The notes: generated from the letters alone by a model not told the origin. Positions 1 through 13,500 are shown, counted from the stretch's first letter. The stretch is 64,000 nt of DNA from Inia geoffrensis (GCA_036417435.1 CM070905.1:65427092-65491091); one strand, 5' to 3'. Translations and numbers: made by a program.

Positions 1-525
1 ACTATAAAACTCTTAGAGGAAAACATAGGAAGAACACTCTGTGACATAAATCACAGCAAGATCTCTTTTGATCCACCTCCTAGAGTAATGGAAGTAAATA
101 ACAAAAATAAACAAATGGGACCTACTGAAACTTAAAAGCTTTTGCAAAGCACAGGAAACTACAAACAAGACCAAAAGACAACCCTCAGAATGGGAGAAAA
201 TATTTGTAAATGAATCAACAGATAAAGGATTAATCTCCGAAATATATAAACAGCTCATGCAGCTCATTATTAAAAAAACAAACAACCCAATCCAAAAATG
301 GGCAGAAGACCTAAATAGACATTTCTCCAAAGATGTATAGATGGCCAAGAAGCTCATGAAAAGCTGTTCAACATCACTAATATTAGAGAAATGCAAATCA
401 AAACAACAAGGAGGTATCACCTCACACCAATTAGAATGGGCATCATTAGAAAACCTACAAATAACAAATGCTGGAGAGGGTGTGGAGAAAAGGGAACCCT
501 CTTGCACTCTTGATGGGAATATAAT

Positions 526-903
526 TTGGTACAGCCACTATGGAGAACAGTATGGAGGTTCCTTAAAACACTAAAAATAGAATTACCATATGACCCAGCA
601 ATCCCACTACTGGGCATATACCCAGAGAAAACCATAATTCCAAAAGACACATGCAGCCCAATGTTCATTGCAGCACTATTTACAATAGCCAGGTCATGGA
701 AGCAACCTAAATGCCCATTGACAGATGAATGGATAAAGAAGTTGTGGTACATATATACAAAGGAATATTACTTGGCCATAAAAAGGAACGAAATTGGGTC
801 ATTTGTAGAGACGTGGATGAATCTAGAGACTGTCATACAGAGTGAAGTAAGTCAGAAAGAGAAAAACAAATATCATATATTAATGCATATATGTGGAACC
901 TAG
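526..903 (+). pseudogene. L1 ORF2 C-terminal fragment
   Basis: Open reading of 125 residues ending in ICGT-stop, the usual end of L1 ORF2 in this subfamily. The upstream ORF2 frame is disrupted, and endonuclease and reverse transcriptase lie outside the window, so no functional product is expected. Confidence 0.8.
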
Positions 904-989
904 AGAAATGGTACAGATGAACCAGTTTGCAGGGCAGAAACTGAGACACAGATGTAGAGAACAAATGTACACACACCAAGCAGGGAAAG

Positions 990-1018
990 CGGTGGTGGTG
1001 GTGGTGGTGGTGGTGGTG
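990..1018 (+). repeat. (GGT)n microsatellite in L1 3' UTR
   Basis: About nine uninterrupted ggt units inside the L1 3' UTR, at a position where related L1 copies here have a shorter purine-rich stretch. Probably length-variable. Confidence 0.85.
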
Positions 1019-1395
1019 TGATGAATTGGGAGATTGGGATTGACATATATACACTAATATTTATAAAATGCGTAACTAATAAGAACCTGTTGTATAAAAA
1101 AATAAAGAATTAAAAAAATTAATTTTCAATGATAGGTTTTTTAAATGAGCAAGCTACATCTATTACTCTTCCCTTTCCAGACATATATAATACATAATAA
1201 GATAAATTCTTAGACTACTAAATTGGTTCTTAATTCCTGGACATATTCCAATATCTCAAATTAGTTTCAAATTAGTTTGGGATATTCCAATATTCCAAAA
1301 TATCTTATTTCTAATGAAATGAGACAATTTTACCTGATTTCTCATTTTGAGGAGTGTCTATCCTAGAATCAATTTAATGAAACCTTTTCTAGTTT

Positions 1396-1420
1396 ATTAT
1401 TTTATTTTATTTTATTTTCT
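1396..1420. repeat. (TTTTA)n short tandem repeat
   Basis: About five units of a TTTTA pentamer in AT-rich intron. The rest of 1121-2178 is AT-rich unique sequence in which I see nothing recognisable. Confidence 0.7.
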
Positions 1421-2194
1421 TGAAATGTTTTAGACCAAAAGAACAGTTATTTTGAAATATTTTACTCAAAATAAGGAAATGCCCAATATAAAGAAAAGGC
1501 AAATTTTTTTCAACTTTCAAAAATTTTACTTACAAATGTTAAATTTGTGTGAGATTATTAATCATGTCATTATAAATGTAACTGCCTATGTTTTGGAATT
1601 ATTAGTAAATGGGCTGTCTCATACCAATAGAAAACATCAAGTATAAAACATCCAGCATAAAATTTTCAAGCACATAAATTCCATGTAATAAATAAGCTTT
1701 TTCATTGTAGCAATGAATAGACAACAATTATCACAGAAATACTACCCTATGAGAAATACTAACCTACAATCCTACTGCTGATTATGACCAAACTAAAGGA
1801 TATCATATGTTATTTAGTTTTTAAGAAAGTAAGGGGATAAAAGAAGAAAATCTGGATAAAATTGTCAATGACATTGCTTTATCAATAAGATTGATGCCAT
1901 TAACATTTTTAAAGAATTAATGCTAACTCTTTTTGTCCCAAAAGCTTTTAAAATGCCTTAAAAGACTTTTCAAATCAACATTTTCTATTCTTGCGCACTA
2001 TGTGGTTTAATTTATTTGCTATTTCAAGGGTATTTAAAACAGAAAAAGCATGAAAAGGAACTCATGTTTCAACTATATAAAATAATCACACTGTAAAAAC
2101 TATCCATTGTTGTTTATAATCTTATGTAATATCTTCAGGATTTAAAAATAATTCTGGTGATTTAAAACGGTGGTTAAACTAGGAGTTGATTCTT

Positions 2195-2536
2195 TTTTTA
2201 AAATTTTTATTTATTTATTTATATTTTGGGGGGCTGCGTTGGGTTTTTGTTGCTGCGCACTGGCTTTCTCTAGTTGCGGTGAGCGGGCGCTGCTCTTTGT
2301 TGCCATGCACAGGCTTCTCATTGTGGTGGCTTCTCCTGTTGCGGAGCACGGCCTTCAGTAGTTGTGGCACTCGGGCTCAGCAGTTGTGGCTCACGGGCTC
2401 TAGAGCACAGGCTCAGTAGTTTTGGCACATGGGCTTAGTTACTCCGCAGCATGTGGGATCTTCCTGGACCAGGGATCAAACCCGTGTCCCCTGCATTGGC
2501 GGGCGGATTCTTAACCACTGCGCCACCAGGGAAGTC
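2195..2536 (-). mobile_element. CHR-1-type tRNA-derived SINE
   Basis: On the minus strand the element starts with the tRNA-like head (cttccctggtggcgcagtgg and a B-box-like region), followed by the CHR body and a (TAAA)n/A-rich tail that reads as T-rich at 2195-2225. It is flanked by a 16-bp target-site duplication with two mismatches (2179-2194 and 2537-2552), so it is a complete retroposed copy. CHR SINEs mark the whale-hippo-ruminant group. It has the longer body of the older CHR-1 class, unlike the shorter copies at 9341 and 33098. Confidence 0.9.
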
Positions 2537-2552
2537 CTAGAAGTTGTTTCTT

Positions 2553-5500
2553 AAATTGAATCTCTCTAGTGAGAGTCAAGAAGCATAAGTAAAAGCATAA
2601 AAGGAACTGAAGAAAAACTCTATTTGTTGGGAGAGTAAAATAAAAAATAGGAGACAGTGTCATTTGTGACACTGAGAGACAATGTGATCACTTACTGCAT
2701 AAGTCACCTGGAGAATGCTCACATCTTTCTCAGCAGCAACGAGAAAGGACCCTATCCTGGAGGGTAAAGAATTAACAAAGTATCTGCCATGATATTAAAG
2801 GGTCTTTGTCTGTGAGTAATGAAAGCAAAAACAAACCAAACTGGGAACAAATCCTGGTCTTGTAAATGCCTCATGTCATGTTAAGTGTTGGCAGAGGTAC
2901 AATTTGATCATTTTTCTCTTTCCTTTATTCCCATCCTTTGGGTCATATAATTGAAACTGTACTGAATCTGGTCCCATGGCTATTTTTTGCCACTAAGTAG
3001 GTTGAGAGCCATGAGTACTGAGAAGATCACTCTATATTCTTTTTGAAATACATAAGGCCACTATACATTCTTCTAGAATCAATGTTAAAGGAAACATTAT
3101 TAATAAAGTTTAGAATCCTTTCACCTTGATCTATAGTATAAAGTTATTTAAGTCAGTTTTGGCATAAAACTCATTCGTTCGGTACTCTAAAAGCTGTATT
3201 ATTTTCTAGAAGGAAGCCAAAATTTTATGGCATTCATGCCAAACCAGGATTACACAGCCAGCCCCATGTAAGAATAAAAACATTGCTCAACCAAAGGAAC
3301 TTGGAGGTCCCAGTGAGAGGGTTCCTAGGTGAACCTCCTTCAAAACTCTGCAGATAATACCTTCGTTACATGAGGAAGGGCATGATGTCCAGTCACTGTA
3401 TGGCGTCACGATACAGTCCTTCCTACAAGGAAGCAGACAGGGCTTCACTGTTTCAGGTCGAAGGCTTTCAGGACACCTGGGAAAAGCAAAGGGAAACTAC
3501 TAGACCTCTACAGTAATCCAGAAAACCAGGTAATTTAGTATCTTTAGAATTTTTATTGCTGAAATTGCTAAACAGGCATCAATCTGTATTATTCAACTTA
3601 ACCTCTAGGATCCTTTCTGCTTTTGACAAGGGCTATAAAACCAAAATAATTATTCCAAACTGAACCTCAATACAGCTTCTCAAGGCAGGAAGTGTAAATT
3701 TAATTATAGTAATTGTGCTATGTAGTATAAAATACAATAATTCTATTTTATCCATTTATAACAATCTCTCCATTAATAAATCTGTATTTTCCAACATGCT
3801 TTATAAGAAATTTATGGAAGTTCAAATTACCAATTTAAGGACCCAAGGCTACATCTCTGTATAACTAAATAGGTTTATTGCCAATTATAATCTTCCAGGG
3901 TATTCTGCACTTTATTTTTACAAAATATGTTTAGCACAAAATAAATTTATAATGGAGTATATTCTATACATAGAATATGCTAAAAAACCAATATTGTATT
4001 TACAGCTAAGTATTTCATAAGAAATAAGTAATAACATAATAAAAGTCTATAGCTCATTAAGATAAACAATTTTTGCTTTATTCCTGGTTTCATTCACTGT
4101 CTCTACTCTTATCTTTTCTTCCATTTTATTCCTAGTTTTAAATTATTGAGCTTTAAATATTTTTATAAATTACAATATTTTTAGAACAAAAAGAGTGAAT
4201 ATAAATAAAACAAAAATAGCCAATAAGTAATTTAAAGAAAAATAAAAAACACTGTGTTCTTGACATAAATTAGAGTAAAATTAATTATTATTTAAAAAAA
4301 AATACACCAAAAATATATTATTAGGAAAACAAGAGAAAAATAATGACAAAACACTGAAATGTCTTACACTATATAAAGTTTTCACTTCCTAAAAGATAAT
4401 TTTAGAAAGCTGATATATGAGTTTTAAATATACTGTTTTGTATATTGTATACTTATTACATGGTTTTCAAATTTTCCAATTCTTCTCTGCATCTTCACAA
4501 TCTGATTTTACTATCATTAGTGGTCAAACGTTGGTCAGGAACACTAGAAGAAGATGTATATTATGACAACAAAATATAATAACATAATTCATGTAACTAA
4601 AAGTACTTAATGTTCTGATTCCTAAGAAATTCTCTTTTGAGGTCATATCAATCTCTGACAAGTAAGCTAAGAGGCAGTGAAGAAATAAACCAAACAATCA
4701 GTATAACTGTTGCTGGAATAATTTGGCAAATTAATGAAAAATGGGATTTAAAAATACTCCCCATAGAAGAAGCCAAATTTTTTGTTAAGTCAAGATAAAC
4801 TCTTTCAACAAGTAAGTTAATCAGGTTTTCAGAACTGAACTATGAGTGAAAAAATCAACATCATTCATTTCTTTCTCATAATTTCTTTATAGTGTTTTGT
4901 TGATGCTTCAGTTTTGATATATCTATAATTTTTTAATCTACATATCCTATCTCATCCAGAAGTATTATGTTCTATTCAGCTATACAGATACATGCCTTTC
5001 TCTCTCATTCTGTAACACTAGGGTTTATTTGAAAGTGGATTTAAAAAATATATATTGGATTCAACATTTCAAAAAGATTATCTCCCTGGTTTATGTTGAG
5101 TATAGGCTTGGATTTTCCTAATTGCTATGCCTACTCAAGGTCATGGACAGCAAAGAAATTTAGATGAGAATCATAGAAGGCAACGTTTTGTTACAACTGA
5201 GTTTATAAATCACTAGAATTATAACTTAACCTACATGCTTAACCAGGAAATATTAAAACCCACATATAATCCTGTTAATTCTTTTGAAACTATGCAATTA
5301 TTGATTAGTAATTATTATTGGAAGCACTCCTCCTCAATGAGGCAGTTTTATAACTTTAACAGTGGGAGAGCATTACTCAATTACATGCTCTTCAAATTTT
5401 AGCCCTCAATAAATCAACGGAATTTACGTTATCAATGGCAACCTCCAAAATTCTGATTTATATGGTTTAGAAATTTCCTTAGCAAGATACTTGGTTAACT

Positions 5501-6765
5501 GTGGAGAACAAAATTACTAAAAACAAAGCCATTAAATGAACACACAAAGATAAATTATACAGCCTAGATTACATCCAGTAAAATGAATTCAGACTTCCTT
5601 TGGTGAGGCAATGGTTCAGTCAACATGCTTCTTTTCTCCTTTGTACTGTTTGTATTTAGTGTCTGTGCTTTAAATCAAGGAACTGATTTTCCCCCAAATC
5701 TTATTCAAGGTCAAATTAAACAGATGTGATAGGAGTTGAAGTTTGTTACTCGGAGGATAGATAAGATCAATAACATTGATTTTACCATTGCACAGTAATC
5801 TGTTTTATTAAGAGGAGTTTAAAACAAGGTTTCTATTTGCATTTTTGTTTCAAATGCCTAGTACTGAAAAGCAGTCATTGAATTTCACCTAGTATTTAGG
5901 CATAAGGGTAGTAACATTTTCTTTTGAATTCACAGTATTTGCTTAATTTTTTAGAACTTTAAGGGCAAAGTAAACCCATTTGATTTAACAAATCTATACT
6001 TGTATCCGGGTCATTGAATAAAGGCTGCAAGGGTAAAGCACATTTTTAATGGATTATTGTGGTGGTCTGACATGGGGCTTCAGGACACCCTTTCTACTGA
6101 ATGATTTAATAACATTAATCCACCAGGCTTTTCCACATATAGGCTTGTGCATATGTACATCCACTGCTCAGAAACATATTTTGTAGTTTGCATAAGTGAG
6201 GAAAATATCAACAGCAACGTCTAAAAAGTGATTAACTGCAAAATAGGAACAGAGTAAGCTTACCCATAGAAGCTCAGCACAATAACCCTCCAATCTGTAC
6301 CATGACAAGCTGGTCAGGTTATAACCCTCTACAGTGAATATTTCTACCTCTCAGCTTTTCCCAGAAAGACCCACAATTCTCCAGCACTTGGGACTTCCAC
6401 TTCTGCTGTTACTGCTATTGAATTTGAATACACTGCACATTAATATCCTTTTTTAGATTCATTACTTTAGCATTATTTCTATGAAAATATTGGTTTGGGG
6501 CTACCTATTAAGCATGTGGAATTGTTTCTCAGTGTATTCAGGTCTTTTTGGCATGTATTTTCTAATCTATTTCTTAATTTCAAAGTACATAAATAAATAA
6601 AGTATGGGACAAAATACTGCTAATGTCCAGAACCCTGGCCATTAGTAAAAACCAACTCATAATGGGATTCTTATTTATCCCCTGGAGTTTGTCATATGTC
6701 AATTACATTATTGTCCTTTCCCTGAAACACTAAGAACTATCTCAAATTTTTAAGAGAAAATACAA
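2553..6765. other. Unique AT-rich intron, no recognised feature
   Basis: About 4.2 kb of AT-rich sequence without a young repeat, long open frame or splice-bounded coding stretch. Anciently diverged repeats are possible but I could not name any. Confidence 0.5.
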
Positions 6766-6895
6766 TTTCTAAGGTTTATTGAGTGCTTACATTTTTTTCA
6801 TTAAATCCTTTCAAAAATTTTTGAAAACTGAAGCCAGAATCTGTTCAGTTGTATGGTTAAGATCACACATGATACCTAAGCACTTAGCCAAGGAT
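6766..6895 (-). mobile_element. MIR SINE fragment (diverged)
   Basis: Shows the reversed MIR signature: a tttattgagtgcttac start, an eroded middle around gaaaactgaagc, then ggttaagatcacaca. Ancient mammal-wide SINE, heavily decayed. Confidence 0.5.
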
Positions 6896-7049
6896 TTGGA
6901 AATTATGAGGTCATTTTTATACCAGTGCAAACTGATGGGTTTTACTTTCCATGTTTCACATGGCTAAGACGATTTGAATTTTAAAAGATTTATGCTGTCT
7001 AAATCTCAAAAGGTAAAGAGTTCCTTTTTCCTCTTGGCATATATATATA

Positions 7050-7410
7050 TATATTTTTTTTTTAATTAATTAATTAATTTATTTATTTTCGGCTGTGTTG
7101 GGTCTTCCTTGCTGCATGCGGGCTTTCTCTAGTTGCGGAGAGTGGGGACTACTCTTCGCTGGGGTGCATGGGCTTCTCACTGTGGTGCCTTCTCTTGCTG
7201 CAGAGCACGGGCTCTAGGCGTGCGGGCTTCAGTAGCTGCAGCATGCGGGCTCAGGAGTTTTGGCTCGCGGGCTCTAGAGCGCAGGCTCAGTAGTTGCGGC
7301 ACACAGGCTTAGTTGCTCCGCGGCATGTGGGATCTTCCTGGACCAGGGCTCGAACCCGTGTTCCCGGCAGTAGCAGGCGGATACTTAACCACTGTGCCAC
7401 CAGGGAAGTC
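7050..7410 (-). mobile_element. CHR-1-type tRNA-derived SINE
   Basis: Complete minus-oriented CHR-1 copy: tRNA-like head at the right end (caccagggaagtcc on the plus strand), body, then an A-rich tail seen as ATTA/ATTT repeats at 7060-7088. Target-site duplication cttggcatatat at 7033-7044 and 7411-7422. About 750 bp upstream of the exon at 8163 in plus coordinates, so it sits in the downstream intron in sense orientation to THSD7A. Confidence 0.9.
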
Positions 7411-7422
7411 CTTGGCATATAT

Positions 7423-8162
7423 TTTTATAGCTGATTAACTTTGTCTAAGAAAGAATTAGCCCAGTTATGCTATGACATGTTTTTGTTTATATTTCTCACA
7501 AGGCACATACAATACGCCAACTCTCTAGTTCCTTGCCCTCCCCTCTAGCAAATCGTTTGCCTTGTTGTTACGCTACTGGTAACTACAGTAAGAAACTGAT
7601 GGTTTTTCTGCTTATTATAACACTCATCCTATCCTAAGGCTCTCTCTTGGGAATAAATGGCTTATTCATTTAACCATTAAAAAATGTAGTAAGTTTGGCC
7701 TCAGTATTTTTGATATAGTACTTTCTAGGGGAAATGAAAGGCAGAGCATAGAAGGCTATTGCCCAATTAAACTAGATCGGCAGCCTCCATAGCCTACGGA
7801 TATAAAGGAGGTTATGGATGACCTCTACTGCTAGGACTTCATATACTGTCATTATTGATCAGCCAGGCCAAAAGCAAGCAGTTCTTTCATTGCTTCACTA
7901 GCTCAATAAAAGCAGAAACTGCTACTGTAACACTGAAAGTAGATACCACATAGAAAGATTTCTAGAGAATTTATGGATCCCAGGTACAAGACTCTCAAGC
8001 TGTTACAACTTTATCAGTGTCTGCATTCAAAACAAAGAAGTCTTACTTTTGAGGCCAGGTATGATAAGAATCAAATGCTTCCTTTCATGAAGCAAGTAAA
8101 GCCTAAGCCAATCCCTGCATGGTTGGCCACAAGATTTACTGTTGTCATTCTAAAGCCCTTAC
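7423..8162. other. Unique intron next to the THSD7A exon
   Basis: About 740 bp of intron after the donor of the 8163-8397 exon (minus strand). No repeat recognised and no further exon. Confidence 0.5.
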
Positions 8163-8397
8163 TTTTTGGGTCCCACTTGGCCAACATTGACCCGCACACA
8201 GATGACTTTTCTTGTCTGCATGCCAACAGAGCAAGAGGCCTCCCCGTTCCAAGTTGTAGTTGTGTTGAAGGATGAAACTGAGGTGTCCTCGATGCACTGG
8301 CCCCAGGGACCAGTTTGCCAGTGGTACACAGTACAGGGATGCTCATTACAGCTGCGCACCTCTTGCAAAGCACTGCTATTTGGACACTGAGCTCCAC
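8163..8397 (-). CDS. THSD7A: THSD7A internal coding exon (end of one TSP1 repeat, start of next)
   Basis: Minus-strand exon of 235 bp. The acceptor is tttttatag (AG at 8398-8399) and the donor is gtaagg (GT at 8161-8162). A possible branch point, tgctaat, lies about 20 bases upstream of the acceptor. It enters in phase 1, exactly matching the phase-1 end of the exon at 18226-18420, and the joined frame reads EEG-GAQCPNSSAL with no stop. It leaves in phase 2. The product includes QEVRSCNEHPC (closing cysteines of a TSP1 repeat) and YHWQTGPWGQC (Trp motif of the next repeat). An insert with FNTTTTW follows, then GMQTRKVICVRVN, the usual RxxxC strand of a TSP1 fold. Two N-glycosylation sequons (NSS, NTT) are visible, as expected for an extracellular domain. 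The sequence agrees closely with what I recall of human THSD7A. No frameshift or stop is seen. Confidence 0.92.
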
Positions 8398-8399
8398 CT

Positions 8400-9325
8400 A
8401 TAAAAATGGACAACATTAGCAGATTAGATATGGTGCCAACAGGAACCTTACCATTCTCTGTTCCTTGTAAATAACAATAACAATGATACCTGCCACTTAG
8501 CACATGTGACCAGTGCACTGCTAGGAAGGCAAATTGCATAGTAAACTTACCTCATTTGGCATGGTCTGGCTTAAAATTTAAACTATGTAGTGTATATGAT
8601 ATTTGGTTTGGGGCACTCAGGAGGACCTCAAAGAGAGAGGCCATTATTCACTAGAGAAGATGAAAATGAGGAACAAATAAAGCCTATGTAATTGCTAACC
8701 AGAGGAAACATGGGCATTGAGACTCCGTGGATAGAGAAAACCCAGTGTGTTTTCAAATGCTTTCCCTCCCTCAAAATGAAAGTCTTAATTACAGGTTTCA
8801 AAGTGCTGATTATTTCAATGAATTAGGATTTAGGGTGATTGGAAACAGGGGTTTTAAAATCAACTGATGCTTTCTGACTTTCCATAACATTATTGGAGAA
8901 GCCATGTAGTAATGATAATATCGTATTTCTTCAAATCTAAGATGTGATTGACTGTGGGATAGACCATCATTTTATGTGTCCCAAAGAAAGAGAAATGGCT
9001 GTAAATTAAACTACAATACTTTTTATCAACTCTAATTTTTACTGTATGCTTATTGAAATTGCTTTGTATGACCTATTAACATAATTTTAAAAAATATAAC
9101 CCTTTTACATACTTTAAAAGGGACGGTATTCCTAAAACTTCTTTACATTCAGAATCCAAATATTTCAAGTAGCTTTTAGACTCACACTCATCAAAGTTTG
9201 TGTTCTCCTACACTATCATCTCTGTGGCATCAAACGTGTTCATGATGCAGGATTTCTTCAAGAGTGTTCCCCTGTTGTCTCCAGCGTTTTCTTCCAGGAT
9301 ACTGGTACCTATTTCTAAGTTCTGA
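8400..9325. other. Unique intron, no recognised feature
   Basis: AT-rich intron upstream of the 8397 acceptor. Apart from the probable branch-point region near 8410-8420, nothing identifiable was seen. Confidence 0.5.
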
Positions 9326-9340
9326 TGCTGTTGCATTTTT

Positions 9341-9552
9341 TTTTTTTTTTTTTTTTTTTGCGGTACGTGGGCCTCTCACTGTTGTGGCCTGTCCCACTGC
9401 GGAGCACAGGCTCCGGACATGCAGGCCCAGCGGCCATGGCTCACGGGTCCAGCCGCTCTGCGGCATGTGGGATCTTCCTGGACCGGAGCACGAACCCGTG
9501 TCCCCTGCATCGGCAGGTGGACTCTCAACCACTGCGCCACCAGGGAAGCCCT
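9341..9552 (-). mobile_element. CHR-2-type tRNA-derived SINE
   Basis: Shorter CHR subfamily: gcggtacgtgggcctctcac ahead of the body on the plus strand, B-box complement around 9485-9500, and tRNA-like head ending caccagggaagcc. A long uninterrupted poly(T) at about 9336-9359 is the A tail. The duplication tgctgttgcattttt occurs at 9326-9340 and 9553-9567 and is perfect. The perfect duplication and homopolymer tail indicate a relatively recent insertion. Confidence 0.93.
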
Positions 9553-9796
9553 TGCTGTTGCATTTTTAATCATACCAGAAACTGTCTATGAATGAGAGGT
9601 TTACACAAGCAACTGAGGAACGGTTTATTTTCCTTCCTCAAATGGCCCTTAGCTGTTTTTGTTTCTTTGTTTTTGGCAGAAATATCATGAGGTTGCTATT
9701 GCTCCCAGGAATCACAATGAAATTCACATGTACTAGCAATGAAAACTGTGTTATAACTGCTGCTTGGCCACAGTGATTTTAAAATGCGTCCACTGT

Positions 9797-10291
9797 GGAT
9801 AAAGAAGATGTGGTACACATATACAATGGAATATTACTCAGTCATGAAAAGAACAAAATAATGCCATTTGCAGCAACATGGATGGACCTAAAGATTATTA
9901 TACGTGTGAAGTAAGTCAGACATAGAAAGGCAAATACCATATGATATTGCTTACATGTGGAATCTAAAAAAAAGCATACAAATGAACTTATTTACAAAAC
10001 AGAAATAGAGTTACGGATGTAGAAAATAAACTTATGGTTAGCAGAGGGAAAGGGGGGGAGGGATAAATTGGGAGATTGGGATTGACATATACACACTACT
10101 ATATATAAAATACATAATAAGAACCTGTTGTATAGCACAAGGAACTCTACTCAATACTCTTTAATGGCCTATATGGGAAAAGAATATATAAAAAAATAAG
10201 AATGGATATATGTATATGTATAACTGATTCACTTTGCTCTACACCTGAAACCCAACACTGTAAATCAACTATACTCCAATAAAAATTTTAA
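9797..10291 (+). mobile_element. L1 LINE, 5'-truncated 3' end
   Basis: Begins in the last ORF2 codons (gataaagaagatgtggtaca) and runs through the 3' UTR to tactccaataaaaatttta and an A-rich end. An imperfect duplication (9781-9796 and 10292-10307, three differences in 16) suggests an old but intact insertion boundary. The 3' UTR type matches the copies at 57752 and 60304 rather than the G-rich type at 45464. Confidence 0.8.
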
Positions 10292-10379
10292 AAAATACAT
10301 CCATTGTAAGATGTAGTAATTACAGAGATGATGAAGGGTAAAACAGATGTGTCCTTTAATCAATAGAAAATGGTGTGGA

Positions 10380-10545
10380 GTTGTCAATATGGAACTTTTT
10401 TATGTGCTAGCCCCATTATAAGTACTTTGTAGATGGGACCTCATTTAATATCCACAGCTGCTGTACAAGTTAAAAACTATAAAGTAGATGAGCCCATACA
10501 GATTAAATGATGCGGCCACAGTAACAGGGATTTAGGAAGTTTCTT
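10380..10545 (-). mobile_element. MIR SINE (diverged)
   Basis: Reversed MIR core: tatgtgctagccccattata, then tcatttaatatccacagc, gtagatgagcccatacag, and a ggccacagtaac remnant. Confidence 0.6.
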
Positions 10546-13500
10546 AACACTATGCTACTTATAATGTCAACTATGAAAATAAAAAGCTTTATATTGTTAA
10601 AAGCAGAGTATTGGAGGAATTTATTGCTTACTTTATTAACAATTTGATCTAGTCAAACTTATGTGGTCTCTGGATTTCATCTTAAGAACAGAAAATAACT
10701 GGTTGTTCATGTGGAATGGCAGAAACCTTGGGTGTTCACACATATTTGTAATAGTAAATGGAGGAAATATTGAACATAATAAGAGGTGGGTTTTAGATAT
10801 TAGGAAAGCAAGTCTAAAGAAGTTAAAAAAAATAAGAAAAAGTGATTCAATAGCTAGTGACCCTATTATGGAAGATGGCCTCTAAAGCTTGAGATTTGGG
10901 TAAAAGTCATTAAAAAAAAAACACACCCTGAGCTGATCTTTAGGTATCATATCATTTGTGAGTAAGGACATCCCGCTATTCAGCATATAAATCAGTAGGC
11001 AGTTTACATGAGAATTTAACTGCAATTTCTAATCACTTATGCAGTGCTGAACATGGGATCAACATGCGAATAACCTGCATTAAACAGCATTTCATTGCTG
11101 TCCCCTGCTTCGTGAAGGTGAAAACATCTGTCACAGTTCATATCCTATCTTCCATCACCGGAAGCAATAAGTTTAGGATTTGAATAGGAACGACTCCTAA
11201 ACCTGCGAATTGGATTGGGGAGAAATAAATGAGCACTCTTATTACCCATTTCCCTGAGGCTCTAGATTTGTCCAGCCTTATTTCTCAGGAAAACACATGC
11301 TAATTGTAGACATTTTACATAACCATTTTAACCATACCTTCATATTAATGGTGAAATTATCCTTCTTCAACAAAATAATGTGTGTCTTTACTTAGCCCAT
11401 TTTCACTTTGAGTATACGTATGCTATTTAAATTGTGATTTTAAAACTCTGAATTGTTTTTGACATTGGAATTCACTGCTTGGCTTTGAAAAAAATAAGAA
11501 CTTCTACAACATCAGCATAAGGTGTCCAGGAGCTACAAGATAACTGTTAAGTTTACAGACATAAAGACTATTTATTTTCTTGCCCCAATCCACATTAAAG
11601 CCACATCAGCAGTTTGGGGCTGATGTCAAGATACTTGCACAGATAAGCCCCAATGTGGTCTTAATTATAATAACAATGTGGCAATTTGGAAAGCATGGCT
11701 TGGAGTAATCAGTCACTGCAGCATGGTCATGTTGTTTGGGGAATAATTTTATGGTTGAAAAATTGATAGATATAATACTGAATTTACTTATTATTTATGG
11801 GAAGATCTAATTCCAGACATCTGGGAATATTCCCATGTCTGTAGTACTGGGGAGATTATAAAATGTCATCTGTGACAAAATTAGTGATAAGCGTATTCTT
11901 TAAAAAATCCTCCTATACATAAAAAACATATGCTTCATACTAATGTGACTATTTAGATTTTCTATCATTCCACCAAAAGGAAAGACTTTATAATACTCTG
12001 ATGAAATCCTGCTATATAAATAAACTTTCATGTTCATATAAAAATACCAACTATTATGTGAAACTTGTCTCTTAGGAATTAAAAAGTGACTTTTCCTCCC
12101 CACATCAAGACCATAAAAAGCTTGATTAGCAAACATTTAACAGAACTATGGTGTTACTGGGTCTGGCATTGAAGTCCTTACAATTTAGATGGCCAATTGA
12201 AAAAAAAAAAAGAACCCTTTCAAAACATTAATTAGAAACCTATGTACTGACTGCAATATGCAATGGTTACCTGCGCTTCAGGGGATACCTAGAGGGGTTA
12301 GAAATAATTCTTGTTACCCTCAAGGATCTTATAATGCAGTGGAGAAAAGTAATAGGGGGATAAGTTGAGCAAAAAAAACGAGTATAATTCTAGGTAGAAT
12401 ATAATAATTATGTTAAAAGAGGTATTTAGTATAATTGGGATTCAAAAGTGTAAGATTACATTAGTTTGGGGGGTACTAAAAATGACTCAGGTTATTGAGA
12501 TAAGGCACTGATATGAGTTTTGAAGGAGTAGTAGTTTAATAAGCAGAGTTCTGGGAAGGGAGAGAAGGAAGGGAGGATTTTATTTAAGCAGAAGAAAAAA
12601 TAAATATAAGCAAAGGTACTCAGGCAGGCATGACCCTGGGAATTAGTAACATTGATGCAGTCAATTGGAGTAGAGTCCACACAGGGAAGTAACTGGCAAT
12701 AAGGAAGTGGACGGGGGCTCAGGCTAAGAAGAGGCAGTTACAGTGTGCTATGAATTACAGTTTTAAGATACTTGTAACTTTGCCTGCTACTGCAGCCCTA
12801 ATCACTTTGATAGCAGACCACTGTGGATGAAAAGAACATTGGCAATGGCGTGATTTCAGGGAATTTAATTGGAAGAGCGTTAGCCATAGAGGACCTCAAG
12901 TGACTCTGCTGCAGCCCCTACCCCTTCCACTTTTTTCCCCTTGTAGTAAAAGGTAGAAGACGTCCCAGTGTGGAGTCTGCATAAATCTTGCCTGGTGGTC
13001 CTGTGGGAACAGACCGAAGCAGAACTGCTTTTTCAAAGTCGGTAGAAGGAAGATGAGGAAGTGGTAGTATTTGCTTAGAAGTCAGACTTATGTGTGTATA
13101 TACACATAAAATAGATCCTGGGTTCTTCAAATTCCTCTAGGAAATATAAATACCCCCTGATTCTTAGAATTAAAATCATTTAACTATAAAAACTAAGCAA
13201 GATAAAATAGAAATATTCCTCTCCCCAATGTTTTACACTGCAAAATATAATTTTTGAAGATACTAATTATTTGAGAAAAAATTTGGCCTAATTTTATTCA
13301 ACTGTCTCCATTCTCTGCATGTACAAAGCAGGTGTAAAGACACACTAATATTTTGCTGAAGTTATAATATCAGTTCATTTTGAACTTTACAAAAATAAAT
13401 ATTCTCTCATTTCTTGCTTTGTAAGGATAATTGAATCTATAATGAAAACTAACAGAAGTTACTGCTATACTCAGTGGAAAACATTTTGAAAATCATTTTT

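Larger units (their letters stand above)
1..1120 (+). mobile_element. L1 LINE, 3' part (ORF2 C-terminus and 3' UTR), cut by window edge
   Basis: The first ~900 bases encode the C-terminal part of L1 ORF2, broken by stops and frame changes. The last 125 residues are open (526-903) and include [14 protein letters not shown] and [10 protein letters not shown], typical of the L1 ORF2 C-terminal domain. The 3' UTR follows, contains a GGT repeat (about 990-1018), and ends in an A-rich tail near 1100-1120. The copy enters from outside the window, so its length is unknown. It is antisense to THSD7A. The same 3' region, differently diverged, recurs at 25113, 45464, 60304 and 62833. Confidence 0.9.
1..8162 (-). 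other. THSD7A: THSD7A downstream intron, partial (at least 8.1 kb)
   Basis: The phase-2 intron begins at the donor at 8162-8161 and runs to the left edge. No next exon (expected to open by completing a Lys codon followed by Cys-Pro) is found before the edge. Confidence 0.75.

Noticed and set aside
9230..9591. Several 65-100-residue open frames on both strands
   Set aside because: They fall on the GC-rich CHR-2 SINE. Similar frames recur at every CHR-2 copy in the window, so they are repeat-derived.
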